Shown here piece by piece: positions 1 through 11,440 of a stretch of DNA of 64,000 nt. The stretch is from Cornus controversa (Eukaryota; Streptophyta; Magnoliopsida; Cornales; Cornaceae), in assembly GCA_026545225.1 (NCBI GenBank), contig CM048847.1, forward strand, positions 9,418,501-9,482,500, in the 5' to 3' direction. Position 1 is the stretch's first letter, and every line of letters starts with the position of its first letter. The position numbers and the translations under genes are program-made. Below the pieces are notes generated by a model, which saw only the letters and a list, made by a program, of their open reading frames with translations, did not search any database and was not told the origin of the DNA.

Positions 1-439
1 TTCAAAGTTTGAATTCCCATCTTCATCGACTTAGAGGTTGATCTTAGTTTTCATCTTAATTTTTTTTGGTAAACTCTTACTATTCTCCTTTCTCTTGCAC
101 ACATATGCACAGGTGCATAGTAGGTTGAGTAATTTACATATATACATGCTCACAAGCACAGGCGCACCGGTTGAGGTTTTCTTGTTGACACACAAAATGC
201 ACTGGCTCATGAATCTCTAATTTTGTACATGTTTCTGAGAATGATGTGTTATGTTCTTGAAGTTTGCTGTCCGAAATTTTAGAGTTTCATATTTTTTCTT
301 ATCTTGATCTTGATGAACTTTGTTTCTAAATGATTCATGAAATCTGTTCTTGAAGCTTGCTGTCTGAAATTTATAAGTTTCATATTTACTAATCAGATTC
401 TGACAAGAAATTGGAAGGAGTGATATGCATGAGCACGAC
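1..439. other. Unassigned left edge with an imperfect tandem duplication
   Basis: No coding domain is recognised here. Two related stretches, 253-291 and 346-385, both begin GTTCTTGAAG and both contain TTGCTGTC-GAAATTT followed by GTTTCATATT. They form an imperfect direct repeat with a 93-bp period. The segment lies just upstream of a decayed gag zinc knuckle, so it is probably degraded gag or inserted DNA in element A. Confidence 0.4.
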
Positions 440-1323
440 AGCTTGCTTTGGTTGTGTGTAGCAAGGACCCAAGGTGAGGCATTGTCCACAGTATAGTGGA
501 AATGCAAAGGATGGTTAGAGTGCTCAGTAGAGGCCGGCACAGACAGTGACTGCACAGTCGAGCTATAGAGTGTTTCCTCCACTACAGTCAGCTATGTCTA
601 CACAGAGTGCGAGACCAGTGAGGGGATCTACCTCTAGTGCATCCACACAACAATCAGGAGTTCAGGCTGGTGGAGCACAGGATCAAAGAGCTCAGGGCAA
701 AATATATGTTGTGACACCTGCATACACCTCAACAGGACCTTAGTGGTCAGAGGTATATTTCTGGTGTATAATTCTTAGAAACGTGTATTGATTGATTCGG
801 GTGCGTCATACTCATTTATTGCAATATCATTTGCATGGGCATTGGGGCTAGAAAGTACAGTGATTCTTGATGGGGTGTGCAGAGGGTGTGCTATTGAGAT
901 AGCCAGGCAGACACTTGAGTTTGAATTCATTCTCCTAGACATGAGTAGTTTTGATATCATCCTTGGGATGGATTATTGTCAGAGTTCTATGTGATGATAG
1001 ACTGTTTTAGAGGGAGAGTGACGATTTATACACCTGAGGGCGATTGTTTCTATTTTGTGAGAGATTGGAGTTACTTCTATACTTCTCCATGCTATGACAT
1101 TAGTAGTCAGGAGTGACATAGTTTTATCTTGGCTAGTCTCTTGGTTGAGGGAGAGGAGATTTCGAGAGAAATATTCCCACTGGTGGTATGTGAGTTCTTG
1201 GATGTATTTCTGGTGGATTTGAGTGCTTTACCTCTCAAGAGAGAGGTAGAGTTTGGGATTGATCTTATGACTGATACGACGCCCATTTCTATGGCACCGA
1301 CGGAGTTGACAGAATTGAAGCGT
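440..1323 (+). pseudogene. Element A (Ty3/gypsy chromovirus): end of gag, protease and start of RT, decayed
   Basis: Conceptual translation matches the Gag-Pol of the intact element at 54623-59236 in order. A damaged zinc knuckle (CFGC start, spacing disturbed by a stop) lies near 440-480. A Ser/Thr/Gln-rich linker follows at about 546-740. The protease has the active-site stretch LIDSGASYSFI near 786-820 and the ILGMD motif near 957-972. The linker into RT includes PISMAP near 1285-1300. In-frame stops (for example after GP near 743 and near 994) and small frame changes show it is dead. The reading stops at 1323, where element B is inserted; the AGCGT at 1319-1323 is the left target duplication. 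The reading resumes in the same frame at 13191. No 5' LTR of A lies inside the window. Confidence 0.85.
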
Positions 1324-1735
1324 TGTATGTACAACAAATTGCTTAACTAATTATTGCTAATCAATTTCATGCACACACCCAATATAAACTGAGAACTCAA
1401 TACTTTTCCAGAGAGAAATCTCAAGAGAGGATTCGAGGATCCCTTTCATTAATCCTTCTTTGGATATTTATACAAGTTGGAATTAGAATCCCTTTAGGAC
1501 TCTAATTCTGTTATTTACAGCTAACTTTATTCTCAAGGATTTGAATTCCTTTTTGAGTTTGGGCTTGTATCAGAGTTGGGTCATTTCAGCCTTTAAGTGG
1601 GGGGGCTTAGCCCTTTATCATTCTTGACACAACCCTTTAGACCTACTACTAATACTTGGACTCAAATAAACTTGGGCTTGGCCAATTCGTGTATCAATTC
1701 AGCCCATTGGACCAAGTGAGAATTTTGCCCCTACA
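1324..1735 (-). repeat. Element B 3' LTR (412 bp)
   Basis: Begins TGTA and ends CTACA on the plus strand, and aligns without length change to 12774-13185. Numerous substitutions separate the two copies, so the insertion is old compared with element F. On the minus strand the DNA just before this LTR is purine-rich (GAAGGGAATTGGGGGCAACG at 1736-1755), consistent with a polypurine tract. Confidence 0.85.
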
Positions 1736-1994
1736 CGTTGCCCCCAATTCCCTTCAGTTATGAATTTTGTCATAATGGAGGGAATTTGTATAGGTTTTCT
1801 GATGATTTGGGTGTTTGTATCGAGGTTCTTCATTTAATGCTAAGGTACCCAGTGACGGCGTTGAGCACGTAAGTAATCTGTTCATGCTACCCTTTGTATT
1901 CTACCTTGGTACTTGTCATTTTCAGTCACAAGCTTTCTGCAACTGACTCTCTTCTTCTTCCAGATTCACTTCCCTTGATCTTCTTGGTACCGCT

Positions 1995-2684
1995 TTGTCT
2001 TCTGAGGTTAGTTTACATCTTTTCACTTACATCTTTTTCTCCTTTATGATGTCTTCTAGCGATAGTGATCGTACTCTGTTTGACAACCCAGAATTCAACA
2101 TGTCTAGTTCTTCCCCATTAGGCGTAGAAACTGCTCATCCTACTATTGCAGCTGGGGAAGTAGTCACATCTGAACAAGATGTGGCTGTTGCTCCAGTGAC
2201 TAGGTAGTTGGTTGATCTTGAGAAGATCAAAGAGGAATGTCTTATTCCTCAGGAGGTCATAATCGAGGGTTATCCTTTGGATTTTGACTATAGTGTTGAG
2301 AAAGGGGTTAAGGAGGGCGAGGTCTTCTTCTCGGCTTCCCACTTGAAGATTTTCAGATTTCTCCTTCATCCTTTTTTTAGTTTTGTTCTTTTTAAACTAA
2401 AGCTTGCGTTGCTTCAGTTAAACCCTAATTTATTCTGCATTATTTCTTGTATACTTTCTTTGAACCGTGTTCATAAGCTTAACCTGCACTTAAACAATCT
2501 TTTGTTCTGCTACTCTCTCCATCGGGTCAGATCAGAAGATAATCGCTACCATCTGTTCCCTAATAAGGATAGAAAAATTTGTTATAACATTCTCACTTCT
2601 GACAAGTTGTGGAAGGAAAAGCTTATTTTAGTGAAGGGGCCCAGGAACGTTAGGGCTGCCAAAAAGTTTTCTAGCAAGTCTTAG
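1995..2684 (+). pseudogene. Element B antisense ORF, first exon (gypsy-type transposon domain-like)
   Basis: This plus-strand ORF runs opposite to the coding direction of its own element. One frame continues from 1995 to 2684 with a single TAG at 2205-2207. The product begins with a Ser/Asp-rich stretch (SSSDSDRTLF), then a region with FSASHLKIF, a hydrophobic segment, and near the end LWKEKLILVKGP. The arrangement resembles the antisense ORFs (PF04195-like, putative gypsy-type transposon domain) known between integrase and 3' LTR in Tat elements such as Retand and RIRE2. The family assignment is from memory of motif style and is moderate. A pyrimidine-rich tract ending CCCTGCAG at 2749-2756 looks like a 3' splice site, so the ORF is probably spliced. 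Function is unknown. Confidence 0.55.
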
Positions 2685-2756
2685 GATGTTTCTCCTTTTT
2701 TCTTTAAAGAACCTTATACTTTTCATAACTTTGTTGTGTTCTTTTTTGCCCTGCAG

Positions 2757-3412
2757 ACGAACGGATTGAGTTTATGAGGGAGAAGGTTTGGAGCCTCCGT
2801 CCTTCTGTAAAGAACTATTTGTCACACTTGTAACTCCAAGCTACCACTTATAGTGCTTCTGTTGAGTCTTCTTCTCTATACCTAGTTCAGATTATGAGAT
2901 GGAAATGCCAGAGCCTAAGATGAGGAGGGGATCTTCCAATTCTGGCCAAAATTTTTGAGGGGCGATCTAAGGCCCAACAAAATAAGAACAAATTTGTTGT
3001 CCCCTTTTTCCTTTAGAAGAGGGTTTCTTCTGGTGTTGCTCCAACGCCCAAGTGCCAGAAATTGATAGCGAACGCTATGATGGGTCAAGGTGCCTTCTCT
3101 TCTTCCCTAACTCTCTTTGGTTTTGCTAGTGGCACAGTTGATAAGCCGTTCATTGGCTCGTCTGAGCAATGGATTCCAGACTTGAAGAAATCTGATGGTT
3201 CATTTTTGACAGTGGGAGATTGTGTTGCCCTTAACCGTGAAGTGATAGGGGCTCTCGCTCGTGGGATCTGGCTTCCCAAGGATGAGCTCTGCCAGCAAGG
3301 GGCCAATAAGGATGAGTTTCTTACTAATGCTTCTCTTTATGCTATGGAGGTTTGTCTTATTTTGTCCTTTGTTAACTTCCTTACTCGTATTATCCAACCT
3401 TTCTTGCTTTGA
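2757..3412 (+). pseudogene. Element B antisense ORF, downstream exons (decayed)
   Basis: Coding-like sequence resumes just after the putative CTGCAG acceptor (DERIEFMREKVWSLRPS from 2757), breaks at stops, and continues as an open stretch at 3062-3412 containing FASGTVDKPFIGSSEQW and EVIGALARGIWLP. A GT-rich boundary after AMEV near 3350 suggests another intron. No catalytic motif is recognised. Its neighbours (first exon at 1995-2684, coiled-coil-like segment downstream) suggest one multi-exon antisense gene of B. Confidence 0.4.
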
Positions 3413-4030
3413 CCCTATTTACTTTCTGCGGTGCAAAATGCGTACATGACCATCTCCCTTTGCAAGGCTCTAGAGGTCAAACGTCTGAACGGACGCAAAG
3501 CCAAAAGCCTTGAGGGAAGGTAAAAATGATGACCAAGTCAGTTGCTGAAAAGTAAAAGGCTCTTGGTTACTTTGAGCAGAGGGTTCTGGAGGATGAGGAG
3601 AAGACTGTTGAAGTTGAGATGATGCTGCAATTCTGTAAATCCAGGGGACTTGAGATGTATCAGTGGTTCTTGAAAATTCCATCTTTGAAGATAGCTGATG
3701 GCTTCCATTATAGCTTCGAACATGGAGGCAAACCTGAAGCTGAACGGGACTATCAAGATCCCGATGAATTTCATGCTCATTAGGCTCTTGACTCGTTCGG
3801 CGAGTATGGCATTCATGCGTCTGGCGAAGCCGAACGGAAGTTCACGGACTTCCTCAAAAGTTCATGCTCTGATCCTCCCCCTTCTGCCTCGATCGTTGTT
3901 CCCTCACCTCCTTCTCTGTTAGATCATCTTACGCCTGAGGTGCCAACCCTAGCTAAGAAGGGCACTCTATTGACGACTAATTTGATCAGGACTTTAACAA
4001 GGAGGGTGCGGCAGCTCCCCAAGGTTAACT
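3413..4030 (+). pseudogene. Element B antisense ORF, 3' part with coiled-coil-like segment
   Basis: The frame through 3540-3780 reads with few stops and is rich in Glu, Lys, Leu and Met (for example QRVLEDEEKTVEVEMM), as expected for an alpha-helical or coiled-coil tail. Pro- and Ser-rich sequence follows near 3870-3930, and stops interrupt the frame. In other Tat elements the antisense ORF ends in a similar charged region; here that comparison is an inference. Confidence 0.35.
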
Positions 4031-4389
4031 CTTGTACTTTTTTTATAACGTTTAGAAGGAGCTCTTTTCTCTTTAGGGATAGTTTGTACTCTCCTTTTTG
4101 TAATCTTTATTTCGATTAATACAATTTCTTTTGTGCTTCTATTTTTTTTTAAACGTCTTGTTTTGTTTATGCTTTGATACCTCTATACTTGACATCCACG
4201 AGTAGAAAATTGCCTTAGCAGGTTGAGGTCTTCAGCCCTTCTTAGAGTGAGAACTCTTTTATGGAATCAGGATTTCATGCGGACGATCAATGTTCAGTAC
4301 CCGTTGTTTCGTCTATCTTTATAAAGGAGTCTGGCAAACGATAGGCTTGTGCCACTTAGCTGCTTTTCTTGTAGATGATTGGTTATTTT

Positions 4390-5105
4390 CACTTCGATTG
4401 GGCCTACAACCTCTTTCTGTTAATAAGTGATCGATCTCTCAAACCTTACCTAGATTTGGGCCAATAGCCTCTTTTCATAATAAGTGATCGGTATTTCAAA
4501 CCTTAGCTTCAATAAGCGATCGGTCGTTTCAGACATTAGCTTTTCTTGGGCCTATGGCCTCTTTTAATAATAAGCAATCGGTCTTTCAAACCTTAGTTTC
4601 AATAAGCGATCGGTCGTTTAAGACTTTAGCTTGACTTGAGCCTATAACCTCTTTTAATAATAAGCGATTAGTCTTTCAGACCTTAGCTTCAATAAGTGAT
4701 CGGTCATTTAAGACATTAGCTTGATTTGGGCCTATGGCCTCTTTTAATAATAAGTGATCGGTCTTTCAGACCTTAACTTCAATAAACAATCGGTCGTTTA
4801 AGACCTTAGTTTGATTTGGGCCTATGACCTCTTTTCATAATAAGTGATCGGTCTTTTAGACCTTAGCTTCAATAAACGATTGGTCGTTTAAGACGTTTGC
4901 TTGATTTGGGCCTATGGCCTCTTTTAATAATAAGTGATCGATTTTTTAAACCTTAGCTTCAATAAGCGATTAGTCATTTAAGATCTTATCTTAATTTGGG
5001 CTTATGACCTCTTTTTATAATAAGCGATCGATCTTTCAAACATTAGCTTCAATAAGTGATCGATCGTTTAAAACCTTGGCTTGATTTGGGCCTATGGCCT
5101 CTTTT
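4390..5105. repeat. 90-bp tandem repeat array inside element B (about 8 units)
   Basis: The anchor CTTTTAATAATAAG, or a one- to two-base variant, recurs at 4561, 4651, 4741, 4831, 4921, 5011 and 5101, exactly 90 bp apart. A less regular start lies near 4390-4500. Each unit also holds two related half-units built on AATAAGYGATCGGTC. The array lies between the end of integrase and the antisense ORF. Tandem arrays in this position are known in Tat/Ogre elements and can seed satellites. Confidence 0.9.
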
Positions 5106-5767
5106 TATATTTTAAGAGAGTTGGTCATTATTGATGGTGCAAAAACAGGTGTGGGCATGTTACTACACATTTTTTCTTACGTTGTACCATGTCCACGCCA
5201 TGCCCCTAGGGGCTTTTGTTTCCTTTTTTATATACTAGAAGATAAAGACTTTTACCCGGTGTGGGATTGTGCCCATGTGTTATCTTTCTTTACCAACCAA
5301 CTAAGGCATGACTCTCCTTAAGTTCGAGGCCAATCATAAGGAGGATGTACTCCTTTCCTTATAAACAATAAGGTTGCATTGCCCCATTTTAAACTTTTGG
5401 CTTTTAATATGACGAATTTTAAACATATGATTCTTCCAAAGAAATTTGGAGAATTTATTTGCAAAATATGACATGGTTGCCTTAATGGCTAAATACCTTT
5501 TGAATAAAGGCAAAAAGAGGGCAAGGCATTGTCGCTGTGCATTTATTCTTGTATAACGACCATGTTTTGCCACGACTGTAGGATTTCCATTCTATCCTTT
5601 ATTTAGTGTAGAGTACAGAATCTTTTATTCGATGTGGAACCATGTCCTTACTCTTTTTGATAGTGATGTACTTTCTTTAAAAGATGCATTTTTTATTAAT
5701 TTCTTTTACTTTTTTGAAAATCAGAAGATGGTCTACCAAAAAATGATAATCTAATTCGAACACTTTG
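5106..5767. other. Element B non-coding stretch between tandem array and integrase
   Basis: AT-rich sequence with no supported ORF or RNA. It follows the last 90-bp unit and precedes the C-terminal end of the minus-strand integrase (stop near 5767). Probably the 3' untranslated part of B pol. Confidence 0.5.
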
Positions 5768-7861
5768 GAATCTAAACATAATACCTTTTCAAATGGGTTG
5801 CATTCCAAGGCTTGTGAATTACTTCTGCGTCGCTAACTCTACAAAGCTTGTATGCGCCCTTCCCAATCACTTTAGTGACTTCGTATAGGCCTTCCCATTT
5901 TGTTGTGAATTTTCCATTATTTCATTCCATTGTATTGTCTGAAACTGTTCGTAGCACCCAATCCCCATGGTTGAACGCTCGATGTTTCACCTTCTTGTCA
6001 TAACTATTACTAATCATTTTTTTATAGGACGCGAGTCTTATTTGAGTTACCTCCCTTTTTTTTTCTAAGAGATCCGGACTTCGCTCCAGTAACTGATCAT
6101 TCTGCCCCCTCTCCAGTACCTTTGCTTTAATGGTTAGGGCAAACAGTTCAGTTGGTATTACTGTTTCGGATTCAAAGGCCATGTAGAACGGACTCTCACT
6201 GGTCGGATGCCTGGGCATCGTTCGGTAAGCCCCAAAGAACTTTAGGTAGTTCTTTCAGCCACTTGCCCTTACGGGATTCTAGCTTTTTTCGGATACTTTT
6301 AAAGATGGTTTGGTTAGTTATTTTTGCTTGGTCATTTCCCTTTGAATGTGATCTATTGGAGAAATTTTGGTTGATTCCATCCTTTCTGAAGAACTTTTCT
6401 ATCAATTGATTGTCAAAATTTGTGACATTGTCCATGATAATGGATTCTAGCAATCCAAACTGGTAGATGATGTTGCTCCAGATGAATCATTTAACTTGGA
6501 CATGAGTGATTGTTGCATAAGCTTCCGCTTGAACCCACTTTGTGAAGTAATCAGTGGCTAGGAGGATGTTTTTTTTGTTATTACCAACCTTCGAGAGAGG
6601 TCCCACCAAATCCATTCCCCATTTTACGAATGGCCAAGGACTGGCCATAATGGTCAGATCTTCCGGGGGCTGATGGAGCACACTAAAGTGTCACTGGAAT
6701 TTATCACACTTTCTGGCGTGTTCTTCGGCCTCCTTAGTCATGTACGACCAGAATTACCCTTGGATAATGGCTTAATGGGCAGTGATCATCCTCCCAAATG
6801 ATTTCTGCACACGCCTTTGTGGATTCTGGAGAGAATTTCTTTCGCTTCTGCAGGGAACACACATCTCAAATATGGCCTTGAGAATGATCTCTTGTACATG
6901 TGTTCGCTTATCATGGAGTATCTGGAAGAATTCATTCTAATTTTTTTTGCCTCTTTTTTCGAATCTGGCAATACTCCATTAACAACATAAGCTTTGATAG
7001 GATCTATCTAGCTGGGTTGGTTCTGTATGACCGGCACTTCCTTGTGGGCATAAATGCTAGCCTTTTGCAAAGAGTCGATCGGAACTATTCTGATCAGGTT
7101 TGGCTGAGCTACTGAAGCTGAACATGCTAGCCTATCGGCTTTCAGGTTCAGGTCTCTTGAGATTTGAGAAATTTTGACTTGGTCAAATTCTCTAAGTTGC
7201 CTTTTCACCAGGTCTTTGTAGGCTTTCATGCAATCATCTTTGGAATATAACCCCCACTAACTTGTTTCATGATTAATTGAGAATCACAACTTGCAAGTTT
7301 TTTACTTGAAGTGTTTGTGCCAGTCTTAGTTTTGCTAACAAGGCCTCGTACTCGGCTTCATTGTTTGATGCAAGAAACTCTAGTTGGACTACTTGCTGTA
7401 AAGCCATTCCATCAGGAGTCTGGATTTCCACACCAATGCCGGATCCTGCCTACATCGATGATCCATCAATAAAGAGTTTCCATTCAAGTTGAACTGAAAC
7501 TTCTATTTCTTCGTCGCTTCCTGACTCATACTCAAGCAAGAAATCTACAACTGCCTGTCCTTTTATGGCTATCCAAGGTTCATAGGTTATGTCATAGATG
7601 CCCAATTAAATTGCCCATTTGGTTACTCTCCCTGACTGACCAGGCTTATGAAGAATCGCTCTGATCAGGAACTTGGTTGGGACAATGATCGGGTGAGCCT
7701 TGAAGTAGTGCCTAAGCTTCCTCTTTGCTTGGACCAGCGCTAGCACGATTTTTTCCATCTTCGAGTACCTCTGCTCTACCTAACTCATGCTCTTGCTTGA
7801 GTAGAACACTGGGTACTGACTCTTGTCAAGTTCTTTGATCAGAACAACACTGGTAGTTATC
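5768..7861 (-). pseudogene. Element B pol: end of RT, RNase H and integrase, decayed
   Basis: Read on the minus strand from 7861 downwards: a reverse transcriptase tail/connection region (PVFYSSKS, MEKIVLALVQAKRKL), a plant-type RNase H with LFIDGSS near 7460-7490 and SNNEAEYEALLAKL near 7340, then integrase pieces. The integrase has MDLVGPLSK near 6605-6630 and NVTNFDNQLIEKFF near 6390-6430, followed by GKWLKELPKVLWG. The C-terminal segment is WEGLYEVTKVIGKGAYKL near 5840-5900. Style and order fit the Tat lineage. Frameshifts and stops (near 6218, 6470, 6690 and 7600) break it. The RT core is absent, because remnant C and a deletion lie at 7862. Confidence 0.85.
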
Positions 7862-8060
7862 TGAGATATCGCAAGGAGTGTGTTTTCCTTACCCCTAAAC
7901 TTGAATCACACATTGTCCTCAATGTGTAACAAAAAAAAAATGAAGCATATGGGAAGTGATAGAACAATATTACCGTGGTGGTAGAAAGTTGTAAGATCGG
8001 TAAAATATCCATATGATTCAGGGTTGGCCACCCCCACCCCCCCAACTTGAATGTTAGTAC
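7862..8060 (-). other. Element C 3' untranslated region with ACATTG-type hairpin and G-rich tract
   Basis: Minus-strand reading gives a GTTGGGGGGGTGGGG tract near 8043-8030, then an 8-bp perfect stem (ACACATTG/CAATGTGT, 7908-7927, 4-nt loop), then TTTAGGGGTAAGG near 7898-7886. The ACATTGAGGACAATGT-type hairpin followed by a purine tract is a familiar 3' signature of Athila-like plant gypsy elements. Confidence 0.55.
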
Positions 8061-8448
8061 CTGTTATGAGAATCAAAACTACACACCAAACATATTAAAA
8101 GAAAACAAATGAAGTAAATGAAAAACAAACACAATAAAAGAGATCAAATGAAACTTTTAAAAAAATAATAATACTAATAAAATAAACCAAAACTGAAAAC
8201 AAAGGTGTCCAGTGGCACCAAAAATACTCCTAGCAGTCAAACTCACAAAAATGGAATTACAAACTCTATTCTAATTAATGCAAAATATTAAACACAAAAC
8301 TAAAGTAAAAGCAAAAATAATAAAAAAAAATAAAAATAAAAATGAAAATGAAAACACTCTCTATCTACGGCTCTCAATGCAAGGTTCACCCTGTACCACA
8401 TTTCTTGAGGAGGTCTAAAATTGTCTCCCCTATTTTGTCCTTGCTTTC

Positions 8449-8898
8449 TTAAACCATGCTAAAAATAATTTTGAGACAAGAAATATCAACATTTTTATGA
8501 GGCCTCACATAAAATGAATCAATTGAATACAATTCAAAAAATTCAAGAAAACATGATCCTTTACATTGTTCTTGACTAAGCATCTCATTTATATTTAATT
8601 GCCTACTACTTAGTTCAAAAATAATAGAAAAAGGTGGACACACATTAGGACTCAAATAATTACACTTGAGTTCTTCATTTAAAGTTTTCGAGTCCAGATT
8701 AAGTAATGACTCCATAATTGGGGCATGATCTAACTCAATTGGTTGTATTGATTTGATATTGGCCTTCCACGTTTGTGTGTCCAAAAGAGGAAGTGAATCC
8801 AATAAGGCATTCACCTCTTCACATGCAAAATAAATATCAAAATTATAACCAAAATGAGCTAAACATGTTTTCAAAAGGTTTTCAAACTCAACCAACAT
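8449..8898 (-). pseudogene. Element C coding remnant, probable protease-RT linker
   Basis: A 149-codon open stretch on the minus strand. It contains LPLLDTQTWKANIKSIQPIE and, further on, LKCNYLSPN, which resembles the segment between protease and RT of Athila-type gypsy polyproteins. No catalytic motif is present. It is only about 300 bp from the primer site, so gag and protease have been deleted. Assignment is by motif style and is tentative. Confidence 0.4.
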
Positions 8899-9171
8899 GT
8901 TTTCAAATAAAAGAGATAAACAAATTAAAATGAAATTGAAAATTTACAACTAACAATAAGTACAAAAATAACACAAGTGCGTGAATTAAAATAGAAAAAC
9001 TCACAAGAGGCCCCAAAATTTTAGCTTATTTCCACTTGTGTAGTAGCTCTTATATCTATATTCAAACACTCAAAACACCTAAAACAAACTAAAAATAGAA
9101 TATATGCAAGTCCTAAATTATAATTAAACAAGACTTAATCTTTAAACTTAACAACACAATCATAACCGCAG

Positions 9172-9189
9172 TTCTCGACAACGACGCCA
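9172..9189 (-). other. Element C primer-binding site
   Basis: On the minus strand TGGCGTCGTTGTCGAG lies 3 bp after the LTR end. It begins TGG and resembles the TGGCGCCGTTG-type primer site used by many plant gypsy elements with a tRNA-Asp-like primer. Confidence 0.6.
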
Positions 9190-9192
9190 TTT

Positions 9193-10684
9193 TGTTCGAT
9201 GTGCAAAGCGCGATAAAATATTATGTAATTGTGTTGTTGTTATTTTAAACTTTGACAAAAGAGAATTGATAAGAACCTACAAATACTTTACTAAAATTAG
9301 TAGAGCGGTGAGTAGGGGTTGAACCCACAGAGACTGCGTTAGTTTTGTTGTTAAGCTATCAAGACCTTGTCTAATTTAATTCAAAGAGAATTTGTTTTAT
9401 TTTTAAATTAAGATGCTGAAATTAAATGACATCAATAAATGATATATATTGGAGAGAGAGAGGGTCCTGGGAATTGACTTCGCCACTAACCTCTAACAAT
9501 GAAAAACTGTACTAATTTGGGACGTCTAATCTATGCATTCGGAAAAGAATGGCTACAAGCCCAATTCTGTTATATCAAGAGGATTCGTGCAACATACAAT
9601 TAAGCATAACTCGTCTTCGCTTAGCATAACCTATACATCTGACTAACTAATGATGTGATAGCCCATCTTCACTTAGTACGAATTATCAAAACTCTAAATT
9701 AAACGATTAGTGAAAACTATTGTATAACCTGTCTTAACAAAATCACAGAAGTTGAAAAGAACCACACCCTAATGACTGTAAACTTACGTTCATTCTAAAA
9801 GAACAAGTGTAAATATGCAATGAAATAATCCATTCAAATTAAAACCAACAGCACAACTATTCTTTATGTCTTGGTTATACAATCAATGCACAAATTTAAA
9901 TCATCCCAAAATTAATATACAATTTACAACATTGAAAGATAGGTTAGGGTTATGTCACTTCACCGGAATGGTGTTTAGCCGCTCATGATCGGAGGTCCAG
10001 GCTTGAACGATAATGAAATCACCATCTTCTTGCCCATAATTGTCATGAATCGCCTCTATATATCTCTTTGTGTTTCTCCCCTCTAGAATGCTCTCATTTT
10101 TTCTTCTTTCCTCTTTTTTAGTTTGCAAAGAAAACACAAACAGAACACATGGCCTCCCAAAGTGGCAAATACACCTAAGAAACTGGCACCTGCACCTCAA
10201 AAAATGGCAGCTATGTAAATGGGGTAGAAAGGTGCTGCTAACGTCAATTTTCGTGAAATATGAAAATGTACAGAATTGAATTTTATTCAACCCTCGTGGA
10301 GTTTAGGCCGTTTTGACAATTGAGTATGGAGTTATAGTTTGAATACCAAAATAGGTCCAGAACTTTCTAGGCCTGAATTGGCCCAGTCTTTAATATGAAT
10401 AGGCTCATGCTCCTTTTCTTCATTTAAATTCATTTCCAACCCAGTTCTTCAGTCCATTTAATTTGGATCTTTAATATAAACATATCTCATGGGTCAAGCT
10501 TCAGCTTCCTACTAAAATAACACCATCTATAGCTCGGTTGCACCATTATTAATCAGAATTACCCTAAATCACCTGAAATCATGAAAATATTAAAATTATT
10601 AGTAAAAATATTAAACAAATATTACTAAGATACTAATTCATATAATTTTAGGGGTATTAAATACACAACATTCACTACTTATCA
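9193..10684 (-). repeat. Element C 5' LTR (about 1.49 kb)
   Basis: Minus-strand sequence starts TGATAAGTAG and ends CATCGAACA. It is homologous along its length to the solo LTR at 31687-33205. It contains decayed copies of an AARTGGCA-type short tandem motif near 10155-10215. No target duplication is found across 9188-9192 and 10685-10689, as expected for one LTR of a larger, truncated insertion. Confidence 0.8.
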
Positions 10685-10689
10685 GTATC

Positions 10690-11440
10690 AATTGCCTTCT
10701 ATCTATCTAGCGTAAGGAGGTCCCCAGGTTGTGGGATCTTTGCCAAGAAGATCTCTACCTCTTCGAGTAGCTCCTCATTAGGCTTCTCTCTTTCTTGTTC
10801 TTGTGAAATGCCTTTTGGTAGAGAGTTTTGTAATTTCTATTTGGTCGGCTCGTCCTGTGCCGCCTTTCCTTTTAGCTTAAGAGCATAACATTTCTTAGCT
10901 GCAACTTGTTCTCGGATGATGTAAATAATATCCCTTCCATTCGGCGCTACACACCTCATTAACTGGTGGATTGTAGAAGTGACTCCTTGCATCCTCCTTA
11001 TACATCCTCTCCCTATTATCATGTTGTATGAAAAGTTGAAATTCACAACAACGAAGACCTTAGTCAAAGTTCTTGCTGCTGCAGTGACTGGGAACTCCAC
11101 CGCCCCTACTAGAGTTACTTGTTTGCCATCAAACCCTATCAGCGGCTTAGTAATAGGCCTGACGCGGTCTGGCTCCAGGCCTATCTGCTGGAATGCTGAC
11201 ATTGTCAGAACATTGGCGTTGCTCCCTATATACTCATGTCCTCATCTGTGAAGGTGATCATCATGGTGGCCGAACGATTATGTACTGAGTGGATCGACAT
11301 TAATAATACAAACGGGAGCAGGGTTCAGTTGTTTATTTACTTTCTGTTGAGATTGGTCGAAAGGTTTGGCCTGTTCTTCCTGAGCGATGTATTTCGTCAA
11401 ACCACCCTTAGTAATCAGGGCCTCCACCTGTTGCCTTAGG
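10690..11440 (-). pseudogene. Element B protease region, decayed
   Basis: The minus-strand open stretch 11202-10837 reads SAFQQIGLEPDRVRPITKPL and later NMIIGRGCIRRM. This is the second half of the Tat-type aspartic protease (ANVL, then the hydrophobic IIGR flap-side motif). The catalytic D-G-S triad that should precede ANVL is replaced by IGSNANVL near 11213-11236, so the active-site Asp is lost. Downstream (10690-10836) is an acidic linker toward RT, with a stop near 10836. Confidence 0.75.

Larger units (their letters stand above)
7862..10684 (-). mobile_element. Element C: Athila-like gypsy remnant (5' LTR, primer site, shortened interior)
   Basis: The minus-strand order is LTR 10684-9193, primer site at 9189-9172, a short interior with one coding-like block at 8898-8449, and a G-rich 3' untranslated stretch ending near 7862. 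The matching 3' LTR is missing. Host element B also lacks its RT core at this point (protease-RT linker on the right, RT tail on the left), so insertion was followed by a deletion that took C's 3' LTR and B's RT. The interior is only about 1.3 kb. Confidence 0.7.
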
